DNA of 64,000 nt from the NCBI RefSeq assembly GCF_009363275.1, contig NZ_CP045324.1:1-64000 (forward strand). The letters are read 5' to 3'. Position 1 is the stretch's first letter, and each line of letters starts with the position of its first letter. The position numbers and the translations under genes are program-made. Shown one piece after another: positions 51,373-60,100 of the stretch. This DNA comes from Marinobacter sp. THAF197a. Its GTDB lineage: Bacteria > Pseudomonadota > Gammaproteobacteria > Pseudomonadales > Oleiphilaceae. Under the pieces are notes generated by a model. It saw nothing but the letters and a program-made list of their open reading frames with translations. It searched no databases and was not told the DNA's origin.

Positions 51373-52941
51373 TTACTTTTTGACCTGCATCAAGGGCGCT
51401 CCGGGTTCGCCAAACTGGGTCAGCAGAAATGCCCGAAATCGGCTCATGGGGGCGCCATCGGTGTGCTCGTCCGGCAGGGTGCCCGGTTGGAATCCTGGCA
51501 GGTCTCCGTTCAGAAAGGGGGCTACCAGCGTCGGGTTGCGGCTGATGACGTGAATGATCACATCCCTGCTGGCATCGTCTCCGGTGATGAGCGGCGCCGG
51601 CTGGTGATCACCGAGGATGAACAGCAGGGTCTCGTCCGTCAGGTAGCGAGCGGCGTAGTCTCCGGCGACGGCCAGGGCGTAATCGATGGCCTGGATGTAG
51701 TGCTCCCGTACCCGCTCCGGATCTCGCCAGAGCGAGGCGGGGGCTTCGCCAGCGCCCTCCCATTGCTGGAAAACCTGGCCATCCCCGATGCTGTCCCAGT
51801 CGTCCAGCACCGGAAGTATCGGCACCCAGGGTGCGTGGCTGCTGATCAAGGCCAGCTCCGCAAAAACCGGGGCTGGCGTTGCCTGTCTAAGCTGTTCGAA
51901 CCGGTGCCAGGTGAACTGATCGGGCATGGTGACCCAGTTGAACGCTGGCCCCTGGTAACCGAGCGCGTCTTGATCATAGATGCGGTGGTAGCCAAATAGC
52001 TGACCTTCCGGCCACTCCCGGGTGATGGCGGGCATCACCGCCATGGTCTGATGCCCGGTCACCCGGAAATCATCAATTAGCGTGGCGTAGTTGCTGCTCA
52101 GCAGCGCTTCATAGGCAATCTGGGTGTTGATCCACTGCCCGCTGAGCACCGAGAGATGACCGAGCCAGGATTGCCCGCCCTGGATAGGCGCTTTAAGCCG
52201 CCCCGTGGCGACGGTCAGGCCGGCGTTATCGAGCTGTTCGGCCAAGGTGGCCAGCCTGGGGCCCAACACCGGCCGGTAACGTTCGTCGGTAAGCCCGGAG
52301 ATGCCGTAGGATTCCACGAAGGCCAATACCACATCGGTATTGGCCAGGCCCGGCAGTGCGCGGGGTTGCCGGCTGGCGGTTGGTTGTTGTTCCAGGCCGG
52401 CACGAAAAGCCGAAGTGGCCTGGTGTGTGTGCAGGATCAGCGATCCCTGGTTGGCAACGAAAGCCAGGGCTGGGCTCCCCACCCAGGGTGTCAGCACCGT
52501 CAGTGTTAGCAGTGTTACGGCGCTGACCCAGAGAGCCCGCCCCCGCACGGGAACCGCTCGGGCAAGGTGCAGTCCGAGCCAGCGAAACAGCCAGGCCACC
52601 AGGGCTGCGGCAAAGATCAGTGCGATAACAACCAGCACGGCGCCCGGAATCCCCAGATTGGTGCGGAGCAGATGCCAGGCGGCATCCAGCAAACCCACTT
52701 CCAGATACAGATTCAGGCCCCGCCCCAGGCTCTGACGGACCAGCGCATCGGCCGCAATCAGCCAGACCACCAGGGCGTAAATGCCTGAAAACAGCATCGC
52801 CAGTCGGTCACGTTGGTTGGGTAGTTGGTGTAACAGCCACCAGATAATCAGGGCTTCCAGCGCGAGCCATGGCGCCGGGCCCGGAAGTGCCAGGGCGGGC
52901 AGCAGCAACAGCCCGTTGAGCAATACAAAGGCGGCCAGCAT
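51373..52941 (-). CDS. LTA-synthase-family sulfatase-like transferase (OpgB-like role)
   Basis: 522 residues: about five N-terminal membrane helices (to about 160), then a periplasmic alkaline-phosphatase-fold domain. VVLAFVESYGISGL carries the metal/nucleophile site, and LFILGDHQPAPLI the later metal ligands. The family transfers phosphoglycerol or phosphoethanolamine groups. It is third in opgH-opgD-this gene, overlapping the opgD stop by one base, so it probably decorates periplasmic glucans as OpgB does in E. coli. Confidence 0.82.
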   Translation of the reverse strand: MLAAFVLLNGLLLLPALALPGPAPWLALEALIIWWLLHQLPNQRDRLAMLFSGIYALVVWLIAADALVRQSLGRGLNLYLEVGLLDAAWHLLRTNLGIPGAVLVVIALIFAAALVAWLFRWLGLHLARAVPVRGRALWVSAVTLLTLTVLTPWVGSPALAFVANQGSLILHTHQATSAFRAGLEQQPTASRQPRALPGLANTDVVLAFVESYGISGLTDERYRPVLGPRLATLAEQLDNAGLTVATGRLKAPIQGGQSWLGHLSVLSGQWINTQIAYEALLSSNYATLIDDFRVTGHQTMAVMPAITREWPEGQLFGYHRIYDQDALGYQGPAFNWVTMPDQFTWHRFEQLRQATPAPVFAELALISSHAPWVPILPVLDDWDSIGDGQVFQQWEGAGEAPASLWRDPERVREHYIQAIDYALAVAGDYAARYLTDETLLFILGDHQPAPLITGDDASRDVIIHVISRNPTLVAPFLNGDLPGFQPGTLPDEHTDGAPMSRFRAFLLTQFGEPGAPLMQVKK

Positions 52942-54518
52942 CAGAACGATCTGGCCTCGGGCGGTGGTGGCGTGTACTGGTACAGCCAGGTTTCAGTCAG
53001 TGCCTGGGGGCCTATTCTCAGGTAAAGGCGCAGGTCTATCGGGCTGGTGTCATCATCCGGAATCAGATCAAACATTGCGCGGAAGCCGTTGATGGCGTGC
53101 AGCGGCCTGGCCGATACCAGTTCTACCTTGCCCCGGCTGGCACTCACGACTGCCTCGACCCCGGCATGACGGTCCATCATTGAAAGGCTCCCGCCGGCAA
53201 AGTCCACCGCAAAGCGCCGGGAAAAGTAGGTTCTGGGTTGACCGATGACGCCGCCAACCCCGGTGCGGGTGGCGACCACGGCGCCAAGCTCCGGATTTTG
53301 ATCCGGCATGGTTTCGCCCCAGGAGAGCCGGTACCCGATGGGGTAGGCTTCTCCGGGCCGCCAGGACTCCTTCGGATTCCAGAAGGCCACGATGTTGTCA
53401 AAGGTTTCATCGAGTGTCGGAATCTCCACCAGCATCACGGCGCCCTCGCCCCAGTTACCTTGGGGGGTTACCCAAAGACTGGGCCGCTGTTCGTAAAACA
53501 CGCCATCATCCTGGTAGTTGCTGAAATCCCGATCCCGTTGCAGAAGGCCAAATCCCCGGGGTTGGTAATCGACGAAATGGCTGACCGTCAGTTGCTGTGG
53601 ATTGGTCAGGGGGCGCCAGATGCGCTCGCCGTTGCCGGTCCAGATCGCCAGGCCATCGGAATCGTGGATTTCCGGGCGCCAGTCATTGGCCATGCGCCGA
53701 TCGTTTTCGCCGGTCTGGTACATGCTGGTAAGTGGTGCGAGCCCGAAGCGTGTCAGCTCCTTGCGGGGGTAAAGGGTGGCCTCCACGTCCATGGTCAGGT
53801 TGGCGCCAGGATGAATCACAAACCGATAGGCGCCGGTCACACTGGGGGAATCCAGCAGGGCATGGACGGTCAGTGACAGGTCGCCTTCGGCTGGGCGTTC
53901 AAGCCAGAAGGTAGTGAAGCGAGGAAATTCCTCGGGCTGCGGCAGCCCGGTATTGATCGCCAGGCCGCGGGCTGACAGACCGTACTGGCGGGACTCCCCC
54001 ACCGCCCGAAAGTAGCTTGCGCCCAGAAACGCTGCGATGTCCCGGCTGAAGTCCTGGTGGAAATGCACGCGGAATCCGGCGTAGCCGAGGCTGTCCGGCA
54101 GGTCATCAAACGCGTCATTGTCGCCATAGTCGAAGTTTTCGTTCTGGTAGGGCAAGGCGTGGGCCCTGCCATTGACCACTTCGTAGAAGTGCACGGGCTC
54201 CTGGAAGTACAGGCCCAGGTGAAAGAACTGGAGTTGAAACGCGCTGTTCCGGTGGCGCCATAGCGCCTGGTCTGGCCGGTAACGTATGGCTTGATATTGG
54301 TCCCAGTCCAGGGATTGCAGGCTTGGCGGCAGGGGGTTCTGGGGGGCGCGGTACGGTTTGGCCGCCAATGCCCGGGCGTGTTCCCGGAGCCAGCGGGCAC
54401 TGAAAGCCTGTCCGGAGGAGCCGACAACGCTGGCCAGCGCGCGCCCGGTACCAGACAGGGCAAGAGGAACACCGGCGGCCAGTGCCAGGCTGAATTTCAG
54501 GAGGCGACGCCGATCCAT
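52941..54518 (-). CDS. opgD: Periplasmic glucan biosynthesis protein OpgG/OpgD family (Tat-exported)
   Basis: 525 residues. The twin-arginine signal MDRRRLLKFSLALAAGVPLAL points to OpgD rather than Sec-exported OpgG. Beta-sandwich core with AFRPGEAYPIGYRLSW-like and LASYFRAVGESRQYGLSARGL-like blocks. Needed for shaping or branching of osmoregulated periplasmic glucans. ATG 54518 lies 22 bases inside the end of opgH, so it is coupled; the longer frame to 54608 would bury the Tat motif. Confidence 0.9.
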   Translation of the reverse strand: MDRRRLLKFSLALAAGVPLALSGTGRALASVVGSSGQAFSARWLREHARALAAKPYRAPQNPLPPSLQSLDWDQYQAIRYRPDQALWRHRNSAFQLQFFHLGLYFQEPVHFYEVVNGRAHALPYQNENFDYGDNDAFDDLPDSLGYAGFRVHFHQDFSRDIAAFLGASYFRAVGESRQYGLSARGLAINTGLPQPEEFPRFTTFWLERPAEGDLSLTVHALLDSPSVTGAYRFVIHPGANLTMDVEATLYPRKELTRFGLAPLTSMYQTGENDRRMANDWRPEIHDSDGLAIWTGNGERIWRPLTNPQQLTVSHFVDYQPRGFGLLQRDRDFSNYQDDGVFYEQRPSLWVTPQGNWGEGAVMLVEIPTLDETFDNIVAFWNPKESWRPGEAYPIGYRLSWGETMPDQNPELGAVVATRTGVGGVIGQPRTYFSRRFAVDFAGGSLSMMDRHAGVEAVVSASRGKVELVSARPLHAINGFRAMFDLIPDDDTSPIDLRLYLRIGPQALTETWLYQYTPPPPEARSF

Positions 54519-56605
54519 GGGGAGTGCTCCGGTTGGGTTTTGTGAGTGCGGGTAGCGGTTTGTATTGGCCCCAGGTTCAAGCCCAGACGGGCAAGTGCCC
54601 CACCCCAAGGTGAGTCGGGCTCAGCCTGCCAGGCCTTGAGGTGCAGCGATTGCATGGCCTCTGGGTGTTCGCATAGCAGGCTGATCTGGCTGCCAGTGAG
54701 TGCGCCGGGGCCCTGTGCTGCGCACTGTTCAACCAGGGCATTCAACACCCGTTGCTTGCTTCCCCCGGAGGGGCCGGGTTGGCGTTGCCGCCAACAGTGG
54801 TAACGCGGTGATAGTACTGTCTGCTCGAACCAGCTCAGTAATGGCAGGCGATTGCTCTGCGGGTGGTCCATCGAAGCGCGAGTGATGACTGGCACAGGGG
54901 ATGCCTGTTCGGGAATGACCATTTGTTGGCCTGAGCCCGTGCCCGCCAGCCAGACAGTGAGTAACGGCGCAATCAGCACCGGAATCGTGACCGGCAGGGC
55001 CCAGGGTGTCAGGTTCGGGCTGTACCATTGGATCAGAACCAGTACGCCGGCGCACACCAGTGCGGGCCCGGCAAAGTGCTGAAGCGCTTGTGCCAGCCCA
55101 CCGGCCCCGGTTCGATTCTGGCCCTGCCAACGCAGGCTGCGGTTGAGGACCGCACCGGCCACATGGCCGCTGTGGGCGATCATTCGAATGGGTGCCAGTA
55201 TCAGAGACACCAGGGTTTCAATCACCGTGCTTGCCGCCATTCGCCAGCGGCCACCATACAATCTTGCCCGCCCGGCAAGTCCTTGGTCCAGCAGCGCCAG
55301 TGTCCTCGGGCCCAATAGCGTTGTTACGGTGAGCCCGATCAGGCAGGCGCCGGCAAGGCTCCCGTTGGTGGACGACACCCCGATCAGCCCGGGCAACGGT
55401 TGGCTGCCCGGTGTTCCCGCCATGGTGAGGTAGCCAGACAAGCCAAGAAACGCTAACCACAGGGGTGAGGCCAGATAAGACAGAATGCCAGTGAGTAGCG
55501 CCAGGCGATGGGCAAAACGCAGCTTGGTCATCGTGAGCAAAGGGACCAGGTGCTGCAGGTTGCCCCGGCACCAGCGACGGTCGCGAATCAGGTCGTCTTC
55601 GAGAGTGGGTGGTGATTCCTCATAGCTGCCGGCGATGGCCGGTTCCAGCCACACCTCGAAACCGGCGCGGCCCATCAGCGCAGACTCAAGATAGTCATGA
55701 CTCAATACCGGGCCACGAAAAAGCCCCCAACCCCGTAACTTTCGCAAACCGCAGTGGGCCATGAACGGTGCTACCCGGATAATGGCATTGTGGCCCCAGT
55801 AATTGGCATCACCCAGCTGGATGGCTGCCAGGCCGGCACTGTGGATTCGGCCATAACACCGGTTGGCAAACTGCTGCAGCCGGGCAAAGCGGGTACCCGC
55901 ACGCGCCAGCCTGGGTGCGGTCTGGATAATGCCGGCCTGGGGCCGCCGTTCCATCAACTGAACGAGTTTTTCAATCGCAGGGGCTGTGAGCAGGCTGTCG
56001 GCGTCCAGCACCACCATGTAACGGTATCGGGCGCCCCATCGTCGGAGGAAGTCGGCGATGTTGCCGCTTTTAAAGTTCAGGTTCACTCGACGGCGGCGGT
56101 AAAAAAGCCGGTTGCCGGTAGCCATACCGGCGCTCAGCTCGGCACAGGCCGCCTGCTCCTCAAGCCAGACTTCCGGGTCTTGACTGTCAGACAACACATA
56201 GACATCAAGTTGGTTGCGCCAGCCCTTGTCTTCAAGCTCTTTATACACAGCCTGAAGATTACCGAGGGAACGTTGTACCGGTTCGTGACAGACTGGCATC
56301 ACCAGCGCCAGCCGGCCTTTGAATGGCCCGGCGCCTGCACACCCTGAGAACCGGCGGCTGAGGCTGTGGGGATCGCCCCCGCGCCTGAGCATTGCGAAGC
56401 CGAACACGGCGGTCCAGAACCCCAGTCCTATCCAGGTGAACAGAATGGCGAACAGGCCAGCCAACACCATAGCCGGCCATCCCTCCTGGGTCAGTGGCAG
56501 GCTGTGGGAGAGCAGCCAAACGCCGAACGATGTCTGCCCAAGCACCAGTAGTGCAAGCATAGCGCGCCGTCGGTAGGCGACCGGCTGCCAACAGAATTCA
56601 GTCAC
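54497..56605 (-). CDS. opgH: Glucan glucosyltransferase OpgH
   Basis: Inner-membrane GT2 enzyme that makes the linear beta-1,2 glucan backbone from UDP-glucose and exports it. About 702 residues: membrane helices at the start (LALLVLGQTSFGVWLL), the glycosyltransferase domain with VVLDADSLL (DxD), a YWGHNAIIR block, SHDYLESALM and the RDRRWCRGNLQHL motif, then a set of C-terminal helices. The frame opens at 56701, but GTG 56605 overlaps the stop of the upstream small gene (GTGACTGA), which fits coupled start. Shorter than E. coli OpgH (847). Confidence 0.9.
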   Translation of the reverse strand: MTEFCWQPVAYRRRAMLALLVLGQTSFGVWLLSHSLPLTQEGWPAMVLAGLFAILFTWIGLGFWTAVFGFAMLRRGGDPHSLSRRFSGCAGAGPFKGRLALVMPVCHEPVQRSLGNLQAVYKELEDKGWRNQLDVYVLSDSQDPEVWLEEQAACAELSAGMATGNRLFYRRRRVNLNFKSGNIADFLRRWGARYRYMVVLDADSLLTAPAIEKLVQLMERRPQAGIIQTAPRLARAGTRFARLQQFANRCYGRIHSAGLAAIQLGDANYWGHNAIIRVAPFMAHCGLRKLRGWGLFRGPVLSHDYLESALMGRAGFEVWLEPAIAGSYEESPPTLEDDLIRDRRWCRGNLQHLVPLLTMTKLRFAHRLALLTGILSYLASPLWLAFLGLSGYLTMAGTPGSQPLPGLIGVSSTNGSLAGACLIGLTVTTLLGPRTLALLDQGLAGRARLYGGRWRMAASTVIETLVSLILAPIRMIAHSGHVAGAVLNRSLRWQGQNRTGAGGLAQALQHFAGPALVCAGVLVLIQWYSPNLTPWALPVTIPVLIAPLLTVWLAGTGSGQQMVIPEQASPVPVITRASMDHPQSNRLPLLSWFEQTVLSPRYHCWRQRQPGPSGGSKQRVLNALVEQCAAQGPGALTGSQISLLCEHPEAMQSLHLKAWQAEPDSPWGGALARLGLNLGPIQTATRTHKTQPEHSPWIGVAS

Positions 56606-56843
56606 CCTGGTACCCGATCCGGCCCCGGGAAAGCTTTGGCGGGGTAGCTTGGTGTTTGTCAGTGTCTGTCGAAAGAGAACGCTGAATGGCAGGCAGAACA
56701 TGGCTCAGATTTGCATTGCCCGCCCCGTAACGATAACGGTCAACCAGGTCTTTCACGCAGGACAAAGCAACGGGGCAGTCGTCGTGCTTTACCGCACGAA
56801 GATACAGTAATGCACGTTGATGGGTGGTGTCTGTCAGATCCAC
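56598..56843 (-). CDS. Small hypothetical protein coupled to opgH
   Basis: 81 residues, not recognised. GGAG stands nine bases before GTG 56843. Its stop overlaps the proposed opgH start by eight bases. No membrane segment or signal peptide; about a quarter of the residues are charged. If the longer opgH start at 56701 were right, the two genes would overlap by 104 bases, which is less likely. Confidence 0.5.
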   Translation of the reverse strand: MDLTDTTHQRALLYLRAVKHDDCPVALSCVKDLVDRYRYGAGNANLSHVLPAIQRSLSTDTDKHQATPPKLSRGRIGYQGD

Positions 56844-56905
56844 GGTTGTCTCCCGGCTTGTAACGGCTCGGAAACATACGGAAGTGTCCCGGTATTCAGA
56901 CCACT

Positions 56906-57445
56906 TTATGACGCGTCATTAAGATACTGGTCTTTGAGCTTAACGTAGTTGGCTGCGGTGTATTTGAAGAACGTGCGTTCCTTGTCTGACAGCGCCCGGG
57001 CCTGCTTACAAGGCGAGCCCACGTAAAGGTAGCCGGATTCCAATCGCTTGCCCGGTGGCACCAGGGTACCGGCCCCGATAATCACTTCGTCTTCCACGAT
57101 GGCACCATCCATCACCGTGCAGCCCATGCCCACCAGCACCCGGCTGCCAATGGTGCAGCCATGCAAAAGAGCTTTATGACCAACGGTCACATCATCACCA
57201 ATGATTAACGGCCAGCCGCCAGGGTTGAAGTCGCTGGCATGGGTGATATGCAGAACGGAGCCATCCTGAATGCTGCAGCGGTCGCCGATGCGGATTTTGT
57301 GCATGTCACCGCGGATGACGGTCATGGGCCAGACCGAGCAGTCTTCACCCATCTGGACATCGCCGATGACCACGGCGCTCTCGTCTACCCAGGTCCGCTC
57401 ACCAAATTGTGGTGTGATACCCTTGTGAGTTCGTACATTTGCCAT
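56906..57445 (-). CDS. Gamma-carbonic-anhydrase-like hexapeptide-repeat protein (YrdA/CaiE type)
   Basis: 179 residues of left-handed beta-helix repeats (VIGDVQMGEDCSVWPM, IGDRCSIQDGSVLH, IGDDVTVGHKALLHG). His residues in LHITHASD and VTVGHKALLHGCTI are the likely zinc ligands. Homotrimer expected; enzymatic activity in this subfamily is not certain. ATG 57445 gives the family start MANVRTHKGITPQFG. The open frame reaching 57814 crosses a repeat (57484-57592) and is not coding there. Confidence 0.88.
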   Translation of the reverse strand: MANVRTHKGITPQFGERTWVDESAVVIGDVQMGEDCSVWPMTVIRGDMHKIRIGDRCSIQDGSVLHITHASDFNPGGWPLIIGDDVTVGHKALLHGCTIGSRVLVGMGCTVMDGAIVEDEVIIGAGTLVPPGKRLESGYLYVGSPCKQARALSDKERTFFKYTAANYVKLKDQYLNDAS

Positions 57446-57483
57446 TACATATACCTCAATGCTGTCCAAATACGGTGCAAGGC

Positions 57484-57592
57484 GCCGGTGGGGGATGGCT
57501 TTCAGAAACACGCTCCTTCGGCACATCCATGTGGCGCTTGGGCTCCGCCATCCATGGCTCCGCACAGTTTCTGAAAGCCATCCCCCACCGGC
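57484..57592. repeat. Long inverted repeat with conserved loop, family A copy 2
   Basis: The 26-base arms at 57484-57509 and 57567-57592 are perfectly complementary. The 57-base loop, read on the minus strand, contains GCGGAGC, CATGGATG, GCGGAGC and ACATGGATG, ending AGCGT, and aligns with the loop at 15716-15768. Inner arm ends are AGAAAC/GTTTCT. It lies in the divergent gap between the carbonic-anhydrase-like gene and prlC. Confidence 0.85.
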
Positions 57593-57646
57593 ACCCCGTA
57601 GCTTGGTGCAAGCTATCTTATTCACGAACAGCTGAGAAGGGGACTT

Positions 57647-59692
57647 ATGAATAACCCGCTTTTGACAGATGACTTGTTGCCGAAGTTCGGTCATATCCGC
57701 ACCGAACACATGGAGACAGCCATTGACCAGATTCTCAGCGAGAATCGAATGAAAATTGCCGAGCTGTCCCAGCAGGAAGATCCCACCTGGGACACTCTGG
57801 CCCAGCCGATGCAAGCGTTAGAGAACAAGCTCAGCAACGCCTGGTCGGTCATTTCGCACCTGAACGGCGTGATGAACAACGACGACCTGCGCAAGGTGTA
57901 CAAGAACTGTCTGGAAAAACTGACCGAATACAGTACCGAAGTCAGCCAGAACGGTGCCCTGTGTGAGGCATACAAGAAACTGGCGGCAAGGGATGACTTC
58001 AAAGATCTGAGCGAACCCCAGCGTAAATCCATCGAGAACGTGTTGAGGGACTTCCGCCTGGGCGGGGTCGACTTGCCGGAGGACAAGAAGAAGCGTTACG
58101 CCGACTTGTCCCGGGAGCTGGCGGAGTTGTCCAACAAGTTCAGTGATAACGTGCTGGATGCCACTCAGCATTGGTTCAAGCAGATTACCGACGTGGACGA
58201 GCTGTCCGGCCTGCCGGAAACTGCCATTGAGGGCGCCAGGCAGGCGGCGCGGCAGAAGGACCTGGATGGCTACGTGATCACCCTGGATTTCCCCAGTTTC
58301 TACCCGGTGATGACCTACTGCAACAACCGGGAACTGCGCCGGGAGGTTTACGAGGCGTTTGTGACCCGCGCCTCAGACCAGGGCCCGGATGCGGCTACCT
58401 GGGACAACACACCGGTAATGGCGGAAATCCTCAAGCGTCGTCATGCGTTGGCCCAGTTGCTGGGTTTTGATAACTACGCCGAGCGTTCCCTGGCCACCAA
58501 GATGGCCCGGAGTGTGGACGAGGTGCTGGAATTCCTGAACCAGCTGGCGGCCAAGTCCAAGCCCCAGGCAGAGAAGGAGTTCGCCGAGCTCAAGGGGTTT
58601 GTTAATAACGACTTCGGCGTGGACGACCTGCAGGCCTGGGACATTGGCTACTACAGCGAAAAGCTGCGCCAGAAGCAGTACGACATCTCCCCCGAAACCC
58701 TGCGCCCCTGGTTCCCTGTGGATAAAGTGGTGCCGGGCCTGTTCCGGGTAGCAGAGAAGCTGTTTGATATTCAGATTGAAGAGCATGCGGAAGTAGAAAC
58801 CTGGCACGACGACGCCAAGGCTTACTGTATCAGCCGCAACGGCCAGCCCATCGCCTGGTTCTACCTCGACTTGTTTGCCCGCCAGGGCAAGCGTGGCGGA
58901 GCCTGGATGGCCGACTGCCGGGTGCGCTGGCGCAACCAGCGTGGCACGCTGCAGCTGCCGGTGGCATTCCTGACCTGTAACTTCACCCCGCCGGTGGATG
59001 GCAAACCGTCTCTGCTGACCCACGACGAAGTCACCACCCTGTTCCACGAGTTCGGCCACGGCTTGCACCACATGCTTACCCAGGTTGAGGTGATGGACGT
59101 ATCCGGCATCAACGGCGTGGCCTGGGATGCCGTCGAACTGCCCAGCCAGTTCCTGGAAAACTGGTGCTGGAACCCGGAATCCCTGGCCCTGATCGCCAGC
59201 CACCACGAAACCGGAGAGCCGCTGCCGGAAGATCTGCTGCAGAAACTGCTGGCGGCCAAGAACTTCCAGTCCGGCATGGGCATGGTGCGGCAGCTGGAAT
59301 TCTCGCTGTTCGACTTCCGCCTGCACGCGGAATTCACCGACGTGGCCCCCACCAATCCGTTGGATATGCACCGCAAGGTGCGGGAAGAAATCGCCGTGGT
59401 CCAGGCGCCGGAGTTCAACCGGTTCCCCAATGGCTTCTCCCACATCTTCGCCGGTGGCTATGCGGCCGGCTACTACAGCTACAAGTGGGCGGAAGTGCTG
59501 GCAGCTGATGCCTTCTCCCTGTTCGAGGAAAAAGGCATCTTCGACCCGGAAACCGGCCAGGCCTTCCTGCACAACATCCTTGAAAAAGGCGGCTCCCAGG
59601 AGCCCATGGAACTGTTCAAAGCCTTCCGGGGCCGTGAACCGCAGGTGGATGCCCTGCTGAAACAATCCGGCATCACGGACGAAGCTGCCTGA
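57647..59692 (+). CDS. prlC: Oligopeptidase A (M3 metallopeptidase)
   Basis: 681 residues, the family length. Zinc site HEFGHGLHHML (about 467-477) with the downstream Glu in the typical position (NWCWNPESLALI region). Cytoplasmic; degrades short peptides, including signal-peptide fragments. YheV follows 57 bases later. Confidence 0.96.
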   Translation: MNNPLLTDDLLPKFGHIRTEHMETAIDQILSENRMKIAELSQQEDPTWDTLAQPMQALENKLSNAWSVISHLNGVMNNDDLRKVYKNCLEKLTEYSTEVSQNGALCEAYKKLAARDDFKDLSEPQRKSIENVLRDFRLGGVDLPEDKKKRYADLSRELAELSNKFSDNVLDATQHWFKQITDVDELSGLPETAIEGARQAARQKDLDGYVITLDFPSFYPVMTYCNNRELRREVYEAFVTRASDQGPDAATWDNTPVMAEILKRRHALAQLLGFDNYAERSLATKMARSVDEVLEFLNQLAAKSKPQAEKEFAELKGFVNNDFGVDDLQAWDIGYYSEKLRQKQYDISPETLRPWFPVDKVVPGLFRVAEKLFDIQIEEHAEVETWHDDAKAYCISRNGQPIAWFYLDLFARQGKRGGAWMADCRVRWRNQRGTLQLPVAFLTCNFTPPVDGKPSLLTHDEVTTLFHEFGHGLHHMLTQVEVMDVSGINGVAWDAVELPSQFLENWCWNPESLALIASHHETGEPLPEDLLQKLLAAKNFQSGMGMVRQLEFSLFDFRLHAEFTDVAPTNPLDMHRKVREEIAVVQAPEFNRFPNGFSHIFAGGYAAGYYSYKWAEVLAADAFSLFEEKGIFDPETGQAFLHNILEKGGSQEPMELFKAFRGREPQVDALLKQSGITDEAA

Positions 59693-59749
59693 TACAATCC
59701 ACCCCGGTTGTCGTATCGGCAACCGGGCGTGTGTTACTGGAGTAGAGTT

Positions 59750-60001
59750 ATGGCAAGTCCGAAACGCTTCATCGCCGGCGCCGTGTGCCCCCGCTGCGCG
59801 GAGATGGACAAAATCACGATGTTCACCACCGATGCCGGTGACCAGATTCGCGAGTGTGTGGCCTGCGGCTATACCGATGCCTTGTCTGACCAGCCGCAGC
59901 CGGAGGCTCCGGAGATTGAAACGCGGGTGAACAAGAAGGCCAACACCGATGACCATACGGTGAAGCAGGTGGTGTTTTTTAAGGCTGGCTCTGAGGACTG
60001 A
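59750..60001 (+). CDS. yheV: YheV-family putative zinc-ribbon protein
   Basis: 83 residues. Two CxxC pairs (CPRCAEMDK and CVACGYTD) form a zinc ribbon, with the family ending VKQVVFFK. Function unknown; it follows prlC in many gammaproteobacteria. ATG 59750 after GGAG-like TACTGGAGT. Confidence 0.9.
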   Translation: MASPKRFIAGAVCPRCAEMDKITMFTTDAGDQIRECVACGYTDALSDQPQPEAPEIETRVNKKANTDDHTVKQVVFFKAGSED

Positions 60002-60100
60002 CCTTGTTTTGGAGTTTGGCCTTGTGGCCTGCTGGTTTGGGGATGGGCGGGTAGTCTGCTTGATTGGCGAATGGTCGGGGTTCGGGAGAGGGTTCCAAAA

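Noticed and set aside
57446..57814. N-terminal extension of the carbonic-anhydrase-like frame
   Set aside because: It runs through the inverted repeat and into prlC; the ATG at 57445 gives the family start.
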